In this document: positions 18,245-26,434 of the stretch, in pieces
Numbering within the stretch: position 1 is the stretch's first letter
Layout of the letters: each line of letters starts with the position of its first letter
Assembly (NCBI RefSeq): GCF_000204195.1
Contig: NZ_AFBG01000020.1
Location: 310,001 to 374,000 of the forward strand
DNA: 64,000 bases
Origin: Acidovorax radicis N35
GTDB taxonomy: Bacteria; Pseudomonadota; Gammaproteobacteria; Burkholderiales; Burkholderiaceae_C
Direction of reading: 5' to 3'
Made by a program: the position numbers and the translations under genes
Notes under the pieces: model-generated
Told to the model about the DNA's origin: nothing
The model's database searches: none
Seen by the model: the letters and a program-made list of their open reading frames with translations, nothing else

Positions 18245-18820
18245 ATGAGCACCCCCCAACCAGACCGTGAACTGATGGACCTCCTCGACCGCATCGCTGC
18301 GCAGGATGACTCCGCGCTCAAAAGGCTGTACGAGCGCACCTCGTCACCGCTTTTTGGCCTGGCCCTGCGCATAGTTCGCAACCGCGATGTGGCGGAGGAC
18401 GTGCTGCAGGAAGCTTTTTTGAGCATCTGGCGCGGCGCCAGCAACTACCGCGCATCGCTCAGCCCGCCGATGGCGTGGATGGGGCTCATCGTGCGCAGCC
18501 GTGCGCTGGATGCGCTGCGCAAGCGCACCAGCGACCGGGCGGACCTCATGAACGAGCTGGACGACGAGCTGGCCCAGACGCTGGAGGGCGATTCGCCCAA
18601 CCCGATGGACGCCGCCGACGCCAGCGAGCAGTCGTTTGCGCTGCACCATTGCCTGGGCAAGCTCGACCACAAACAGCGCGAGGTGGTCAGCCTGGCCTAC
18701 CTGCGTGACCAAAGCCACGGCGAGCTGGCCGAGCAGCTCAAGCTCCCGCTGGGCACGGTCAAGACCTGGATTCGCCGGGGGCTGGAGCAACTGCGCACCT
18801 GCATGGCGCGGTACGCCTGA
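18245..18820 (+). CDS. ECF-type RNA polymerase sigma factor (SigK-like), pair 1
   Basis: The protein has 191 residues with region 2 at about 20-85 (A-E-D-V-L-Q-E-A-F-L-S-I-W and the N-Y-R-A/A-L-D-A-L-R-K-R segments). Region 4 is at about 130-185 (H-C-L-G-K-L-D-H-K-Q-R-E-V-V-S-L-A-Y and the helix-turn-helix G-T-V-K-T-W-I-R-R-G-L). It directs RNA polymerase to stress genes once released by its anti-sigma partner, whose gene starts 16 bases downstream. ATG 18245 gives the normal family start. A paralogue lies at 48311. The proposed target motif is upstream of this gene and of three others in the window. Confidence 0.92.
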   Translation: MSTPQPDRELMDLLDRIAAQDDSALKRLYERTSSPLFGLALRIVRNRDVAEDVLQEAFLSIWRGASNYRASLSPPMAWMGLIVRSRALDALRKRTSDRADLMNELDDELAQTLEGDSPNPMDAADASEQSFALHHCLGKLDHKQREVVSLAYLRDQSHGELAEQLKLPLGTVKTWIRRGLEQLRTCMARYA

Positions 18821-18836
18821 GCACGGAAGGTCCACC

Positions 18837-19628
18837 ATGAACATCACCCAACACCCCGACCTGCTCGACCGCCTGGCTGCCAGCTATGCTCTGGGCACGC
18901 TGCGCGGCGGCGCCCGCCGCCGTTTTGAAACCCTGGCCCGCGAGCACGCCACCGTGCGCGCCGCCGCCCTGGTGTGGCAGACCCGCTGGTCGGGCCTGAC
19001 CGAGCTGCAAGCTGCGGTAGACCCCGCCCCCGCCGTCTGGACACGCATCGACAACCTCGTGCAGGCCGACCGGTCTGCGGCGGCCCTGCGGGCTTCGCGG
19101 GCCGCCGAATCGGCCGCAGCCCACGGCGGCTGGTGGCGCAACCTGCTGGTATGGCGCGGCGCCGCAGCCGCGGGTGCCATCGCCACGCTGGCGGCCGTGG
19201 TGGTGGGCGTGCAGGTAAACGGCGGCCTGCGCACCACCGCCGGTGCGCAGATTGCCGCACTGCAGCAGCAGCTGCAGGCCACACCCCAGATCCAGTACGT
19301 GGCCGTGCTGGCCGACGACAAGGCGGATGCCTCGATGCTGGTCACCTTCGACCCCAAGAACAACCAGCTCGTGCTGCAGCGGGTGGGCGGTTTCCAGGAG
19401 GGCGCAGACAAGTCGCTGCAGCTGTGGGCGCTGCCGCCTGCGGGGGGACCGCGTTCGCTCGGTGTGCTGGGGCAGGACAAGCTGCTCAAGCTCGTGGCCC
19501 AGGAGGGCGACGTGAAAGAGGTGCCCACGCTGGCCATCAGCCTGGAGCCGCTGGGCGGCGTGCCGAGCGCCACGGGCCCCACGGGGCCGGTACTGTTCAA
19601 GGGTGAGCTGATTCAGCGAATGCTTTAA
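18837..19628 (+). CDS. Membrane anti-sigma factor (RskA-type), partner of pair 1
   Basis: The protein has 263 residues. The N-terminal cytoplasmic anti-sigma domain has L-L-D-R-L-A-A-S-Y-A-L-G-T-L-R-G-G-A-R-R-R-F (residues 9-30), the typical RskA start. It lacks the zinc-binding H-x3-C-x2-C of ZAS domains. A single TM helix is at about 104-127, and the C-terminal periplasmic RskA domain covers about 130-260 (L-Q-L-W-A-L-P; L-G-V-L-G; A-I-S-L-E-P-L-G-G). It holds the sigma factor at the membrane until a periplasmic signal, often redox or protein damage, frees it. It is co-transcribed with the sigma gene. Confidence 0.9.
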   Translation: MNITQHPDLLDRLAASYALGTLRGGARRRFETLAREHATVRAAALVWQTRWSGLTELQAAVDPAPAVWTRIDNLVQADRSAAALRASRAAESAAAHGGWWRNLLVWRGAAAAGAIATLAAVVVGVQVNGGLRTTAGAQIAALQQQLQATPQIQYVAVLADDKADASMLVTFDPKNNQLVLQRVGGFQEGADKSLQLWALPPAGGPRSLGVLGQDKLLKLVAQEGDVKEVPTLAISLEPLGGVPSATGPTGPVLFKGELIQRML

Positions 19629-19760
19629 GAACCTGTTCACGGGCCCTCGCGACCCCTGGCGACATCGTGGACAGATTCATGGCCCGAGGCGGGGCCGGAC
19701 AGCGGCTGGCAGGCACACATGCGGACTGCCGCAGGGGCGATCAACTATTTTTGTCGTTTT

Positions 19761-19788
19761 TGAATCCATTGCGTGGCGCAGGGCGTAT
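19761..19788 (+). promoter_or_regulatory. Candidate ECF-sigma promoter of the DUF3034/haemoglobin/cupredoxin operon
   Basis: TGAATCC, 16 bases, CGTAT, ending 46 bases before the ATG at 19835. It shares both blocks and the exact spacing with the sites before the sigma factor and cytochrome c genes. Confidence 0.6.
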
Positions 19789-19834
19789 GTAGAAGGCAAC
19801 ATCTTCTTACAACTGCTTTTCACTGGAGACCGCG

Positions 19835-20767
19835 ATGAATCACTGGCATCGAACCGCGCTGTTGGCGGCCCTGGCAACCACGGCCGGGCTGGCCCAGGCC
19901 GACACCGGCAAGCTGCTGCTCACGGGCGGCGTCAGCACCATTGCCGGGTCGGCCGGTGGCGGGCTGACCCCCTGGGCGGTGATCGGCAGCAACGCCACCG
20001 AAGGCGAGGTGGGCTTCAGCGGCTACGCCACCCGCGCGGCCACCCAAGACTACAGCCTGAACGGCTACGGCGTGGCCGTGGGCTTGTTCGACAGGGTGGA
20101 GCTGTCGCTGGCGCGGCAGGACTTTGACGCCTCGCCCGCCATAGCGCTCAATGGCATTGCGCCCTTTGGCGTGACGCCGGGGCAGCACATCAAGATGGAT
20201 GTGGTGGGCGTCAAGGTCAAGGTGGCGGGCGACGCCGTGCTGAACGCCGACAGCTGGATGCCACAGATCGCCGTGGGGCTGGAGCACAAGCGTGTGCACC
20301 CGGGCTCCATCGGGTCGGTGCTCGACTTTTTGGGCACCAAGACCAGCGGCACCGACGTGTATGTGAGCGCCACCAAACTGTTGCTCGCGCAGAGCCTGCT
20401 GGTCAACGGCACGCTGCGCTCCACCAACGCCAACCAGAACGGCCTGCTGGGTTTTGGCTCTGCCGCGCCGGGCAAGAACAGCCGCAGCCTGCAGCCCGAG
20501 TTCTCCGTGGCCTACCTCATCAACAAGAACCTGGCGGTGGGTGCCGAAGTTCGCTTCAAGCCCAACAACCTGCAGGCGCTGGGCGCCGCTGCGGGCCTGG
20601 GCGCTGCGCTGCGCGAAGACGACTGGAAAGACATCTTCGTTGCCTGGGCGCCCAGCAAGAACCTGTCGCTGACGCTGGCCTACGTGGACCTGGGCCGCAT
20701 CGTGCCCGGTGTCACCCACAACCGCCGCCAGACGGGTTACTACCTGTCGGCCCAGGTTGCTTTCTGA
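19835..20767 (+). CDS. DUF3034 family outer-membrane beta-barrel protein
   Basis: The protein has 310 residues. The signal peptide ends A-L-A-T-T-A-G-L-A-Q-A, and the mature protein starts D-T-G-K-L-L-L-T-G-G-V-S. It alternates amphipathic beta strands with Gly/Asn turns, and its last residue is Phe after Y-Y-L-S-A-Q-V-A, the classical outer-membrane barrel C-terminus. This matches the DUF3034 family. Function is unknown; the family is often annotated near haem or redox genes. It heads a likely three-gene operon with the haemoglobin and cupredoxin genes (35 and 10 bases apart) and has the shared ECF-type motif upstream. Confidence 0.8.
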   Translation: MNHWHRTALLAALATTAGLAQADTGKLLLTGGVSTIAGSAGGGLTPWAVIGSNATEGEVGFSGYATRAATQDYSLNGYGVAVGLFDRVELSLARQDFDASPAIALNGIAPFGVTPGQHIKMDVVGVKVKVAGDAVLNADSWMPQIAVGLEHKRVHPGSIGSVLDFLGTKTSGTDVYVSATKLLLAQSLLVNGTLRSTNANQNGLLGFGSAAPGKNSRSLQPEFSVAYLINKNLAVGAEVRFKPNNLQALGAAAGLGAALREDDWKDIFVAWAPSKNLSLTLAYVDLGRIVPGVTHNRRQTGYYLSAQVAF

Positions 20768-20801
20768 CGTGGCAGCGCGCATTCCCCCTTTGGAGATTTC
20801 C

Positions 20802-21269
20802 ATGAAGCACCACACCCTGATCGCCTGGGCACTCGCCCTGGGCGGCCTGCTGGCCCTGCCAGCAATCGCACAAACAACGGGCGCTGCAGCCCCAGCGGCT
20901 GCACACGCACCGGCGGGCCTGTACCAGGCCCTGGGCGAAAAGCCCGGCATCACCCGCCTGATGGACGATTTTGTGAACCGCGTGGTGAAAGACCCGCGCA
21001 TCGGCGGCCACTTCAAGGACGTGAAGCCCGCCGCGCTCAAAGAGAGCCTGACCGACCAGATCTGCCAGTTGAGCGGTGGCCCTTGCAAATATGAAGGCGC
21101 TGACATGAAATCGGCCCATGCCGACATGGACATCAACAAGGGCCACTTCAACGCCCTGGTGGAGGTGCTGCAAAGCGCCATGGATGCCCAGGGCATACCG
21201 TTCGCTCAGCAAAACCGCCTGCTGGCCTTGCTGGCGCCCATGCACCGGGACGTGATCACCATCCGCTGA
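20802..21269 (+). CDS. Exported group I truncated haemoglobin
   Basis: The protein has 155 residues. Residues 1-24 are a Sec signal peptide (L-A-L-G-G-L-L-A-L-P-A-I-A-Q) followed by an Ala-rich linker. The globin fold starts at L-Y-Q-A-L-G-E-K-P-G-I and has F-V-N-R-V-V, the I-G-G-H-F turn, and the proximal haem ligand, most likely His106 in K-S-A-H. F-N-A-L-V-E and the last helix close the fold. Truncated haemoglobins bind O2 or NO; most are cytoplasmic, so an exported one points to a periplasmic role, for example NO or redox detoxification. It contains two Cys (88 and 95) that could form a disulfide. It is probably co-expressed with DUF3034. Confidence 0.88.
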   Translation: MKHHTLIAWALALGGLLALPAIAQTTGAAAPAAAHAPAGLYQALGEKPGITRLMDDFVNRVVKDPRIGGHFKDVKPAALKESLTDQICQLSGGPCKYEGADMKSAHADMDINKGHFNALVEVLQSAMDAQGIPFAQQNRLLALLAPMHRDVITIR

Positions 21270-21279
21270 AGCTGTTGAT

Positions 21280-22020
21280 ATGAAAAATACTATGGTTTTT
21301 ATAGCTGCTAGCGCTTTACTGACAAGCGCTGGCGCCGGAAATGTGCAAATCCAGGTGCTGGACCGCGAGGGCAAGCCGGTGCCCGAAGCCGTGGTGGTGG
21401 TGTACCCCGCTGCTTCGCCGGGCGCGGCCCCCAGCCTGCTGCAGGCCAGCCCCACCATCGAGCAGGAGCGCATGCGGTTTGTGCCCGCCCTGACGGTGGT
21501 GATGCCCGGCACCACGGTGCGGTTTACCAACCAGGACCGCTGGGACCACCATGTGCGCGGCGCCGCCGCAGGCCTGTCGTCCGCCCCAGCCACCAGCGGC
21601 TTCGAGCTGCGCCTGGAGGGCAAGACCGACGGCAAGCCGGCCAACTCCTTCGAGGTCAAGCTCGACACGGCCGGTGTGGTGCTGTTGTCGTGCCACCTGC
21701 ACGGCTCCATGCGCGGCCATGTGTTTGTGACGGATTCGGCCTGGACGCTCAAGACCGATGCCGACGGCATCGCCCGCTTTGCCAGCGTGCCCGACGGCGC
21801 GGCCCAGGTGCGCGTCTGGCATGCCGAGCAACTGGTGGACTTGCCCCGCAAGGCGTTGAACGTGGCCCCGGGGCCGGTGCTGGACACCGTGCAGCTGAGC
21901 GTGGTGCCGCGCGTGCGGCGCGCACCGCCAGCGGCGCCTTCCAATACGCCGGGTGGGCCGACCGGGGGGTATAGCCAGGGACCAGTTGGGCATGGAGAGC
22001 AGGTTGCGCATCGGCATTGA
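21280..22020 (+). CDS. Periplasmic cupredoxin-like protein (methylamine-utilisation-protein type)
   Basis: The protein has 246 residues. The signal peptide (residues 1-19, T-M-V-F-I-A-A-S-A-L-L-T-S-A-G-A) is encoded by a REP-like repeat. A cupredoxin fold has candidate copper ligands His90 or His91 in W-D-H-H-V and Cys138, His141 and Met144 in C-H-L-H-G-S-M, which is the plastocyanin-like arrangement. A carboxypeptidase-regulatory-like beta domain follows (residues about 150-215), then a Pro/Gly/His-rich tail. It likely transfers electrons in the periplasm. It starts 10 bases after the haemoglobin stop, and the ECF-type promoter at 19761 probably serves it too. The substrate pathway is not visible here. 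Confidence 0.78.
   Translation: MKNTMVFIAASALLTSAGAGNVQIQVLDREGKPVPEAVVVVYPAASPGAAPSLLQASPTIEQERMRFVPALTVVMPGTTVRFTNQDRWDHHVRGAAAGLSSAPATSGFELRLEGKTDGKPANSFEVKLDTAGVVLLSCHLHGSMRGHVFVTDSAWTLKTDADGIARFASVPDGAAQVRVWHAEQLVDLPRKALNVAPGPVLDTVQLSVVPRVRRAPPAAPSNTPGGPTGGYSQGPVGHGEQVAHRH
21290..21332 (+). repeat. REP-like repeat encoding a signal peptide, copy f
   Basis: CTATGGTTTTTATAGCTGC then TAGCGCTTTACTGACAAGCG is a good match to the intergenic copies at 22822 and 51622. It lies in the first 20 codons of the cupredoxin gene and supplies the hydrophobic core and the S-A-G-A cleavage region. Confidence 0.75.
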
Positions 22021-22059
22021 GGGGCTGGTGGCTGTTGTTGCTTCTGGCTTTTGCTAAGG

Positions 22060-22790
22060 GCGGGAGCCGGGTCTCGGCCCGGCGGCCGAGGTACTTGTTC
22101 TTTGCTTCGCCAAAGAAAAGTACCCAAAAGAAAGGCGACCCCCAGTCTGCGACCCCTTCGCGGTGCGAAGGGGCAAACCTGCGTCGGGGCGGTTGCGGGG
22201 TGCGCCGTGGAACTCGCTTTGCGCTGGCGCGCGCCGCTCGGACAACCACGGCGAGCTAGAGCACGAAGCATGGGCGCTCCGACGCCCATGCCACCCCGCA
22301 ACCGCCCCGCCGCAGGCGCAGCCAGCAGGGGGTTGGACAGCCGAACATCCAAACAGCCCCACGGGCCATTGCTTCGCTCGGCCCATCTCGCGGGCGCAAG
22401 CGCCACGCGCTGCGTAGCTTGGGCCGAGCGCAGCGACGGCCCGAATGGATGTCCGGCTGCGGGTTCCCTTCTGGATGCGCCTGGGGCGCGCAGGGCGCGG
22501 GGTGGCATGTGTGCCGAAGGACACACATGCTTCGTGAACTGAACCACCGCAGTTGTCCGAGCGGAGCGCCAAAGGCGCGCAGCGAGTTCTGCGGTGCACC
22601 CCGTGACCGAGCACCCCAGGTTGCCCCGTAGCGCAGCGAAGGGGTCGCAGACAGCAGGGTCGCCTTCTCTTTGGTGACTTTCTCTTGGCGACCCAAGAGA
22701 AAGTTACTGCGCCGCCGGGCGCACATCCCGGCCTCCGCCCTCAATCCAGGCACGCCGCACAGTTCAGCGAACGAGCGTGCCCAGGCTTCT
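22060..22790. mobile_element. MITE-like palindromic element, copy 2 (non-coding)
   Basis: This is a second copy of the element at 2117-2812. The left hairpin is 22090-22124, the right hairpin 22674-22707, and the perfect 18-bp inverted repeat is at 22185-22202 and 22292-22309. The left 280 bases and right 130 bases are nearly identical to copy 1, while about 220 central bases differ. The loop of the right hairpin differs by one base but the stem is kept. It fills the gap between the cupredoxin and dihaem cytochrome genes; no gene is supported inside it. Confidence 0.7.
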
Positions 22791-22821
22791 ACAAGCCCGA
22801 ACGGTCGAAGATCACACGGAC

Positions 22822-22866
22822 GCTATAAAAACAATAGCTGCTAGCGCATTATGGATAAGCGCCAGC
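22822..22866 (+). repeat. REP-like 45-bp repeat, copy g (close to consensus)
   Basis: CGCTATAAAAACAATAGCTG is followed by CTAGCGCATTATGGATAAGC and GCC. It ends 36 bases downstream of the stop codon of the minus-strand dihaem cytochrome gene and directly follows the repeat element copy 2. Confidence 0.8.
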
Positions 22867-22902
22867 AGCCAAAAACACCAAAAAAAACCAAGACGAAAAT
22901 CA

Positions 22903-23952
22903 TCACCCCGGCATCCGCAACCCCGAAGAAACCGAAGGCACATTCGACGGTCGATGCTGCTGCCCCTGCGGCTGCTCCACCCGCACCAGATGTGCATCGA
23001 CAGCACCCCCCAGCCCCACATCCCCACGGGCCGGTGCATGGCCGGCACCTGCTCCGGAACCCGCCGCATTCGCACTCCCCCCAGGTGCCGTCAAAAACAG
23101 ATACAGCGCCTGCGCATCCACATCACTCAACTGCCCCAGCGACTCAAAAGGCATCACCTGGATCGGTGTGCCATCCGGCCGCTTGCCGGTGCGCAGCATG
23201 GCCACAAAACTGGCTGCGTTGGGGTAGCGGGCCATGGCGCTGTCGGCACCAGGCCGGATGTCGGCGGCGGCCGGCCAGTCGGGTGGGCCGCCGGGGATCT
23301 TGCCGCCCGCCAGGTTGGCACCATGGCAGCCGATGCACATGTTGGCCACGTACTGGCCGTTGGGCAGCGTCACGCCCGCAGGCACGGGGCGCGAAGGGGC
23401 CAGCTGGTGGTCGATGCGCGCGGCCGCATCGGGGATGGCACCCAGGCCGTACAGCACCCAGGCGGGGCGGGGCAGATCGACCACCGCCTGCGTGCCCTCC
23501 TGGGGCTTGAACTGGCGCACATACGACACCAGGGCGTTCAGGTCGTCGTTGGTGAAGCGGTTGTAGTCCTCGCTGGGCATCACCAGCAGCGGGCGGCCAT
23601 TGGGTTTGACGCCGTGGCGGATCACGCTGTTCCAGTCCTCGGGCTGGTAGCGGGCGACCACGCCAGCGGGGGTGATGTTGGGGCCCACGATGCGCGTGCC
23701 CTTGCCGTCGTTGACAAACTCGCGGCCCGTGCCTTGCGCGCCGTGGCAATCGGTGCAGCCGCGCGATGCATACAGATAGCGCCCACGCTCGATGGTTTGC
23801 GTGTCGGTGGTGTAAGCCACGGGGCGTGGCTTGATGTCGATATAGCGGTTGCGCTTTTGCTCGGCCAGATACAGGCCGCTGGCCGCCGTGGCGGCAACGA
23901 TGACGCCCAGCAGCAGCGCGCTGCCAGCGGTCCATTTGATCCAGCGTTTCAT
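22903..23952 (-). CDS. Membrane-anchored dihaem c-type cytochrome
   Basis: The protein has 349 residues. An N-terminal membrane anchor or signal (about 8-30) precedes two cytochrome c domains with haem sites C-T-D-C-H (66-70) and C-I-G-C-H (206-210). Likely axial Met residues are in V-M-P-S-E-D (first domain) and V-M-P-F-E-S (second domain). This is the layout of alcohol/aldehyde dehydrogenase or gluconate dehydrogenase cytochrome subunits and of electron-relay cytochromes; no dehydrogenase subunit is adjacent. The last 55 residues are a Gly/Ala/Pro/His-rich tail with no cytochrome character, ending next to a REP repeat. Upstream DNA has an AGAATCC block but no CGTAT block at the right distance. 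Confidence 0.82.
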   Translation of the reverse strand: MKRWIKWTAGSALLLGVIVAATAASGLYLAEQKRNRYIDIKPRPVAYTTDTQTIERGRYLYASRGCTDCHGAQGTGREFVNDGKGTRIVGPNITPAGVVARYQPEDWNSVIRHGVKPNGRPLLVMPSEDYNRFTNDDLNALVSYVRQFKPQEGTQAVVDLPRPAWVLYGLGAIPDAAARIDHQLAPSRPVPAGVTLPNGQYVANMCIGCHGANLAGGKIPGGPPDWPAAADIRPGADSAMARYPNAASFVAMLRTGKRPDGTPIQVMPFESLGQLSDVDAQALYLFLTAPGGSANAAGSGAGAGHAPARGDVGLGGAVDAHLVRVEQPQGQQHRPSNVPSVSSGLRMPG

Positions 23953-24137
23953 GGTGGTATCCCTCTTCTTCGAATGAATGACTGACTGAACGAACGAATT
24001 CACGTGTTCAGGCGCCGGATTCTGAATTCGAAGAAGCGGTTTGTGACACCCTCCCACCGCAGGGTGTGGCGCAGCCGGTGACATATGTCACAAACGGCGC
24101 TCCGGTGTGGCGGGGCGTGCGTCAACCGCCCCGGTGC

Positions 24138-25211
24138 TCAGCGCTCGATGGCCTTGTTCCAGCGCGTGTTCCAGGCCGGGCGGTTGGCGTTCACGCTATC
24201 CCAGTCCAGCGTCACGGCGTTTTTCATCCACTGGCTGATCTGCGCCACCTGGGCCGCACCTTCACCCACGGCGGGGGCCTTGGGGTTGGTGGGGATCTGC
24301 GCGCCAAACTGCAGCACGTTGGCCTGTGCCAGCGGGCTCAGCAAAAATTCAGCAAGCTTTTGCGCCAGCTCGGGCTCACTGTTCTTGGCGATCACGCACT
24401 GGCCGGTCATCAGCACCACCGAGCCTTCCTTGGGCTGTGCGTATTCCACCGGAATGCCCTTGGATTTGAGCGCGGCCACGGCCGTGGGCGTGAGCGGGAA
24501 CAGCGCGGCCTCACCCGTCTGCACCATCTCGGAAATCTTGGCCGAGCTGGGGATGTACTCCAGCACGTTGGGGCCAATGGTCTTGGCCCAGTTGTTGAAG
24601 CCCGGCTCCACATTCTTGTCGTTGCCGCCCTGGATGCGGTTGAACATCAGGAAGCCGTGCAGGCCGAACGATGAGGAGGGCATGGACTGGAACACCACCT
24701 TGCCCTTGTACTTGGGGTCCGCAAAGTCCATCCATGAGGTGGGCGCGGCCCAGCCCTTTTCGGTGAACATCTTGGTGTTGTAGGCGATGCCCGTCATGCC
24801 CAGGCTCACGCCGCTGGCCAGGTCGTCCTTGAAGCGGGCTGCGGGGTAGATGTCGTTCAGGTGTGGGTTGGGGCGCTGCTTCTCGCACAGGCCCATGCCC
24901 ATGGCGCGCACCATCACGCCATCGTCCAGAAACATCACGTGCATCTGCGGCTTGTCCTTGTTGGCCTGGGCTTTGGCCAGGATGTCCGAAGAAGTGCCGG
25001 GCACGACCACCACCTTCGCACCGTGCAGCTTCTCGAACGCCGGGAACACGTATTGCGTGTAGGCCTTCTCCATGGTGCCGCCGTTCATGCCGATGTAGAT
25101 CGTTTTCGTCTGCGCGGTGGCGATACCGGCCGTGGTGACAGCGGCCAGCGCAGCAGCGGCCAGGATTTTGCGGCGCGCGGAGCCTGCGTGGCGATGGGTG
25201 AAGGTGGTCAT
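24138..25211 (-). CDS. Polyamine-type ABC transporter substrate-binding protein
   Basis: The protein has 357 residues with a signal peptide (A-R-R-K-I-L-A-A-A-A-L-A-A-V-T-T-A-G-I-A-T-A). The mature protein begins T-K-T-I-Y-I-G-M-N-G-G-T-M, the fold of the PotD/PotF and thiamine/2-aminoethylphosphonate-binding family. Later segments such as G-V-S-L-G-M-T-G-I-A-Y-N-T and L-A-E-F-L-L-S-P-L-A-Q are typical hinge regions. It captures a small, probably cationic or amino-acid-derived substrate in the periplasm. It is the last gene of the operon 24138-30926, which codes for the matching permeases and ATPase. The substrate is probably that of the dehydrogenase encoded in the same operon. Confidence 0.85.
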   Translation of the reverse strand: MTTFTHRHAGSARRKILAAAALAAVTTAGIATAQTKTIYIGMNGGTMEKAYTQYVFPAFEKLHGAKVVVVPGTSSDILAKAQANKDKPQMHVMFLDDGVMVRAMGMGLCEKQRPNPHLNDIYPAARFKDDLASGVSLGMTGIAYNTKMFTEKGWAAPTSWMDFADPKYKGKVVFQSMPSSSFGLHGFLMFNRIQGGNDKNVEPGFNNWAKTIGPNVLEYIPSSAKISEMVQTGEAALFPLTPTAVAALKSKGIPVEYAQPKEGSVVLMTGQCVIAKNSEPELAQKLAEFLLSPLAQANVLQFGAQIPTNPKAPAVGEGAAQVAQISQWMKNAVTLDWDSVNANRPAWNTRWNKAIER

Positions 25212-25273
25212 GGTGATTCCTTTCAGTGGGGGAGGGAAGGGGGCTTTCAGGGCTTGTTCGGTGGCGTGTCTGG

Positions 25274-26434
25274 TCAGTGGGCGGCCGCAGCAGTGGCCAC
25301 TTGCGCCGCTGTGGTGGAGAGAAATCGCTCGATCGAAAAGGCCTCGATCGGCGTGGTGCTGCGGCCGTCGCGTGCCAGCTCGGCCAGCACCTCTCCGACG
25401 GCGGGACCAATCTGGAAACCTGCGCCTGCAAAACCAAAGCCGTGGATCAAACCTGGCGTGGTGCGGCTCTGGCCCAGCACCGGCTGGCGGTCGGGCAGAT
25501 AACCCTCGGTGCCGCTCCAGGTGCGGATGAAGTGTGCGTTTTTGAGCGCGGGCAACAGCTCCACCGCCTGCACGGCCAGGGCCGCAATGGCACTGCGCTC
25601 CGAGCGGGCGCGGTCGGCATCCAGCGCCACACCGGCGCCACCGCCCAGCACCAGGTTGCCGCGTGCGACCTGGCGGCAGTAGATGCCGCCGCCTTCCACG
25701 CCCAGGCTCCAATGCATGAAGAACGGCAGTGGCTCCGTCACCGCCATGGCGGGGTGGCCGGACTGCAGGGGCACTGCCTCGCCAAACTGCGCAGCCAAGG
25801 CACCCGCCCAGGCGCCTGCGCAGTTGATGAGCACTGGTGCACGCACCGCTACTGCGTTGCCCGAGCGCACGGTGAACTGGTGTCCGTCGTGCTCCACCGC
25901 CGTCATGGGTGTACGTTCCAGAATCTGCGCGCCCGCGCGCCGTGCGGCCAGCGCAAAGGCGGGCGACACCAGGCGCGGGTTGGCCTGCCCGTCATCGGGG
26001 CACAGCGATCCACCCACCGCGCGCCCGCCCAGCCAGGGGCAGCGCTCGCGCAGCGTGGCGCCCGAGATCAGTTGGATACCCAGGTCAAAATCGCGGCTCA
26101 GCGCGGCGTAGTGTTCGAGCGAGGCCATGTCCGCCTCGCTGCGGCCGATCTTGAAGTGCCCGCTGCGCTGGTATTCGCCGTCGGTGCCAATCAGCGCAGG
26201 CAGGTCGGCCCACACCTGGTGGGCACGCTGCGCCAGTGGCAACTGGCTCACCGGGCGGCCCTGGCGGCGCACGCCGCCGTAGTTCACGCCGCTGGAGCGT
26301 GAGCCGCACAGGTCGCGCTCCAGCAGCACCACGCTGACGCCCTTGCGGCGCAGCGCCAGTGCGGCCGACGCGCCCACAATGCCGCCGCCCACAATGGCGA
26401 CATCGGTGTCAATCGTTCGGGTGGCGGTGGTCAT
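25274..26434 (-). CDS. FAD-dependent amine dehydrogenase beta subunit (DadA/HcnC/OoxB type)
   Basis: The protein has 386 residues. An N-terminal Rossmann motif G-G-G-I-V-G-A-S-A-A-L-A-L (16-28), E-R-D at the end of strand 2, and the C-terminal G-F-G-F-A-G-A-G-F-Q-I-G-P FAD-binding segment identify the D-amino-acid/sarcosine oxidase fold. It is the catalytic subunit that oxidises a C-N bond of a secondary amine, opine or D-amino acid. It overlaps the alpha-subunit gene by four bases (ATGA). Together with the alpha and gamma genes it matches the opine oxidase, hydroxyproline dehydrogenase and HcnABC arrangement; the specific substrate is unknown. Confidence 0.85.
   Translation of the reverse strand: MTTATRTIDTDVAIVGGGIVGASAALALRRKGVSVVLLERDLCGSRSSGVNYGGVRRQGRPVSQLPLAQRAHQVWADLPALIGTDGEYQRSGHFKIGRSEADMASLEHYAALSRDFDLGIQLISGATLRERCPWLGGRAVGGSLCPDDGQANPRLVSPAFALAARRAGAQILERTPMTAVEHDGHQFTVRSGNAVAVRAPVLINCAGAWAGALAAQFGEAVPLQSGHPAMAVTEPLPFFMHWSLGVEGGGIYCRQVARGNLVLGGGAGVALDADRARSERSAIAALAVQAVELLPALKNAHFIRTWSGTEGYLPDRQPVLGQSRTTPGLIHGFGFAGAGFQIGPAVGEVLAELARDGRSTTPIEAFSIERFLSTTAAQVATAAAAH

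Noticed and set aside
22777..23985. Plus-strand open frame of 402 codons over the dihaem cytochrome
   Set aside because: The minus strand has two haem motifs and a signal anchor; this frame is antisense and begins inside the REP repeat.
23960..24080. AGAATCC block upstream of the dihaem cytochrome as a fifth ECF promoter
   Set aside because: The CGTAT block is missing at 16 bases and the first base of the motif differs.
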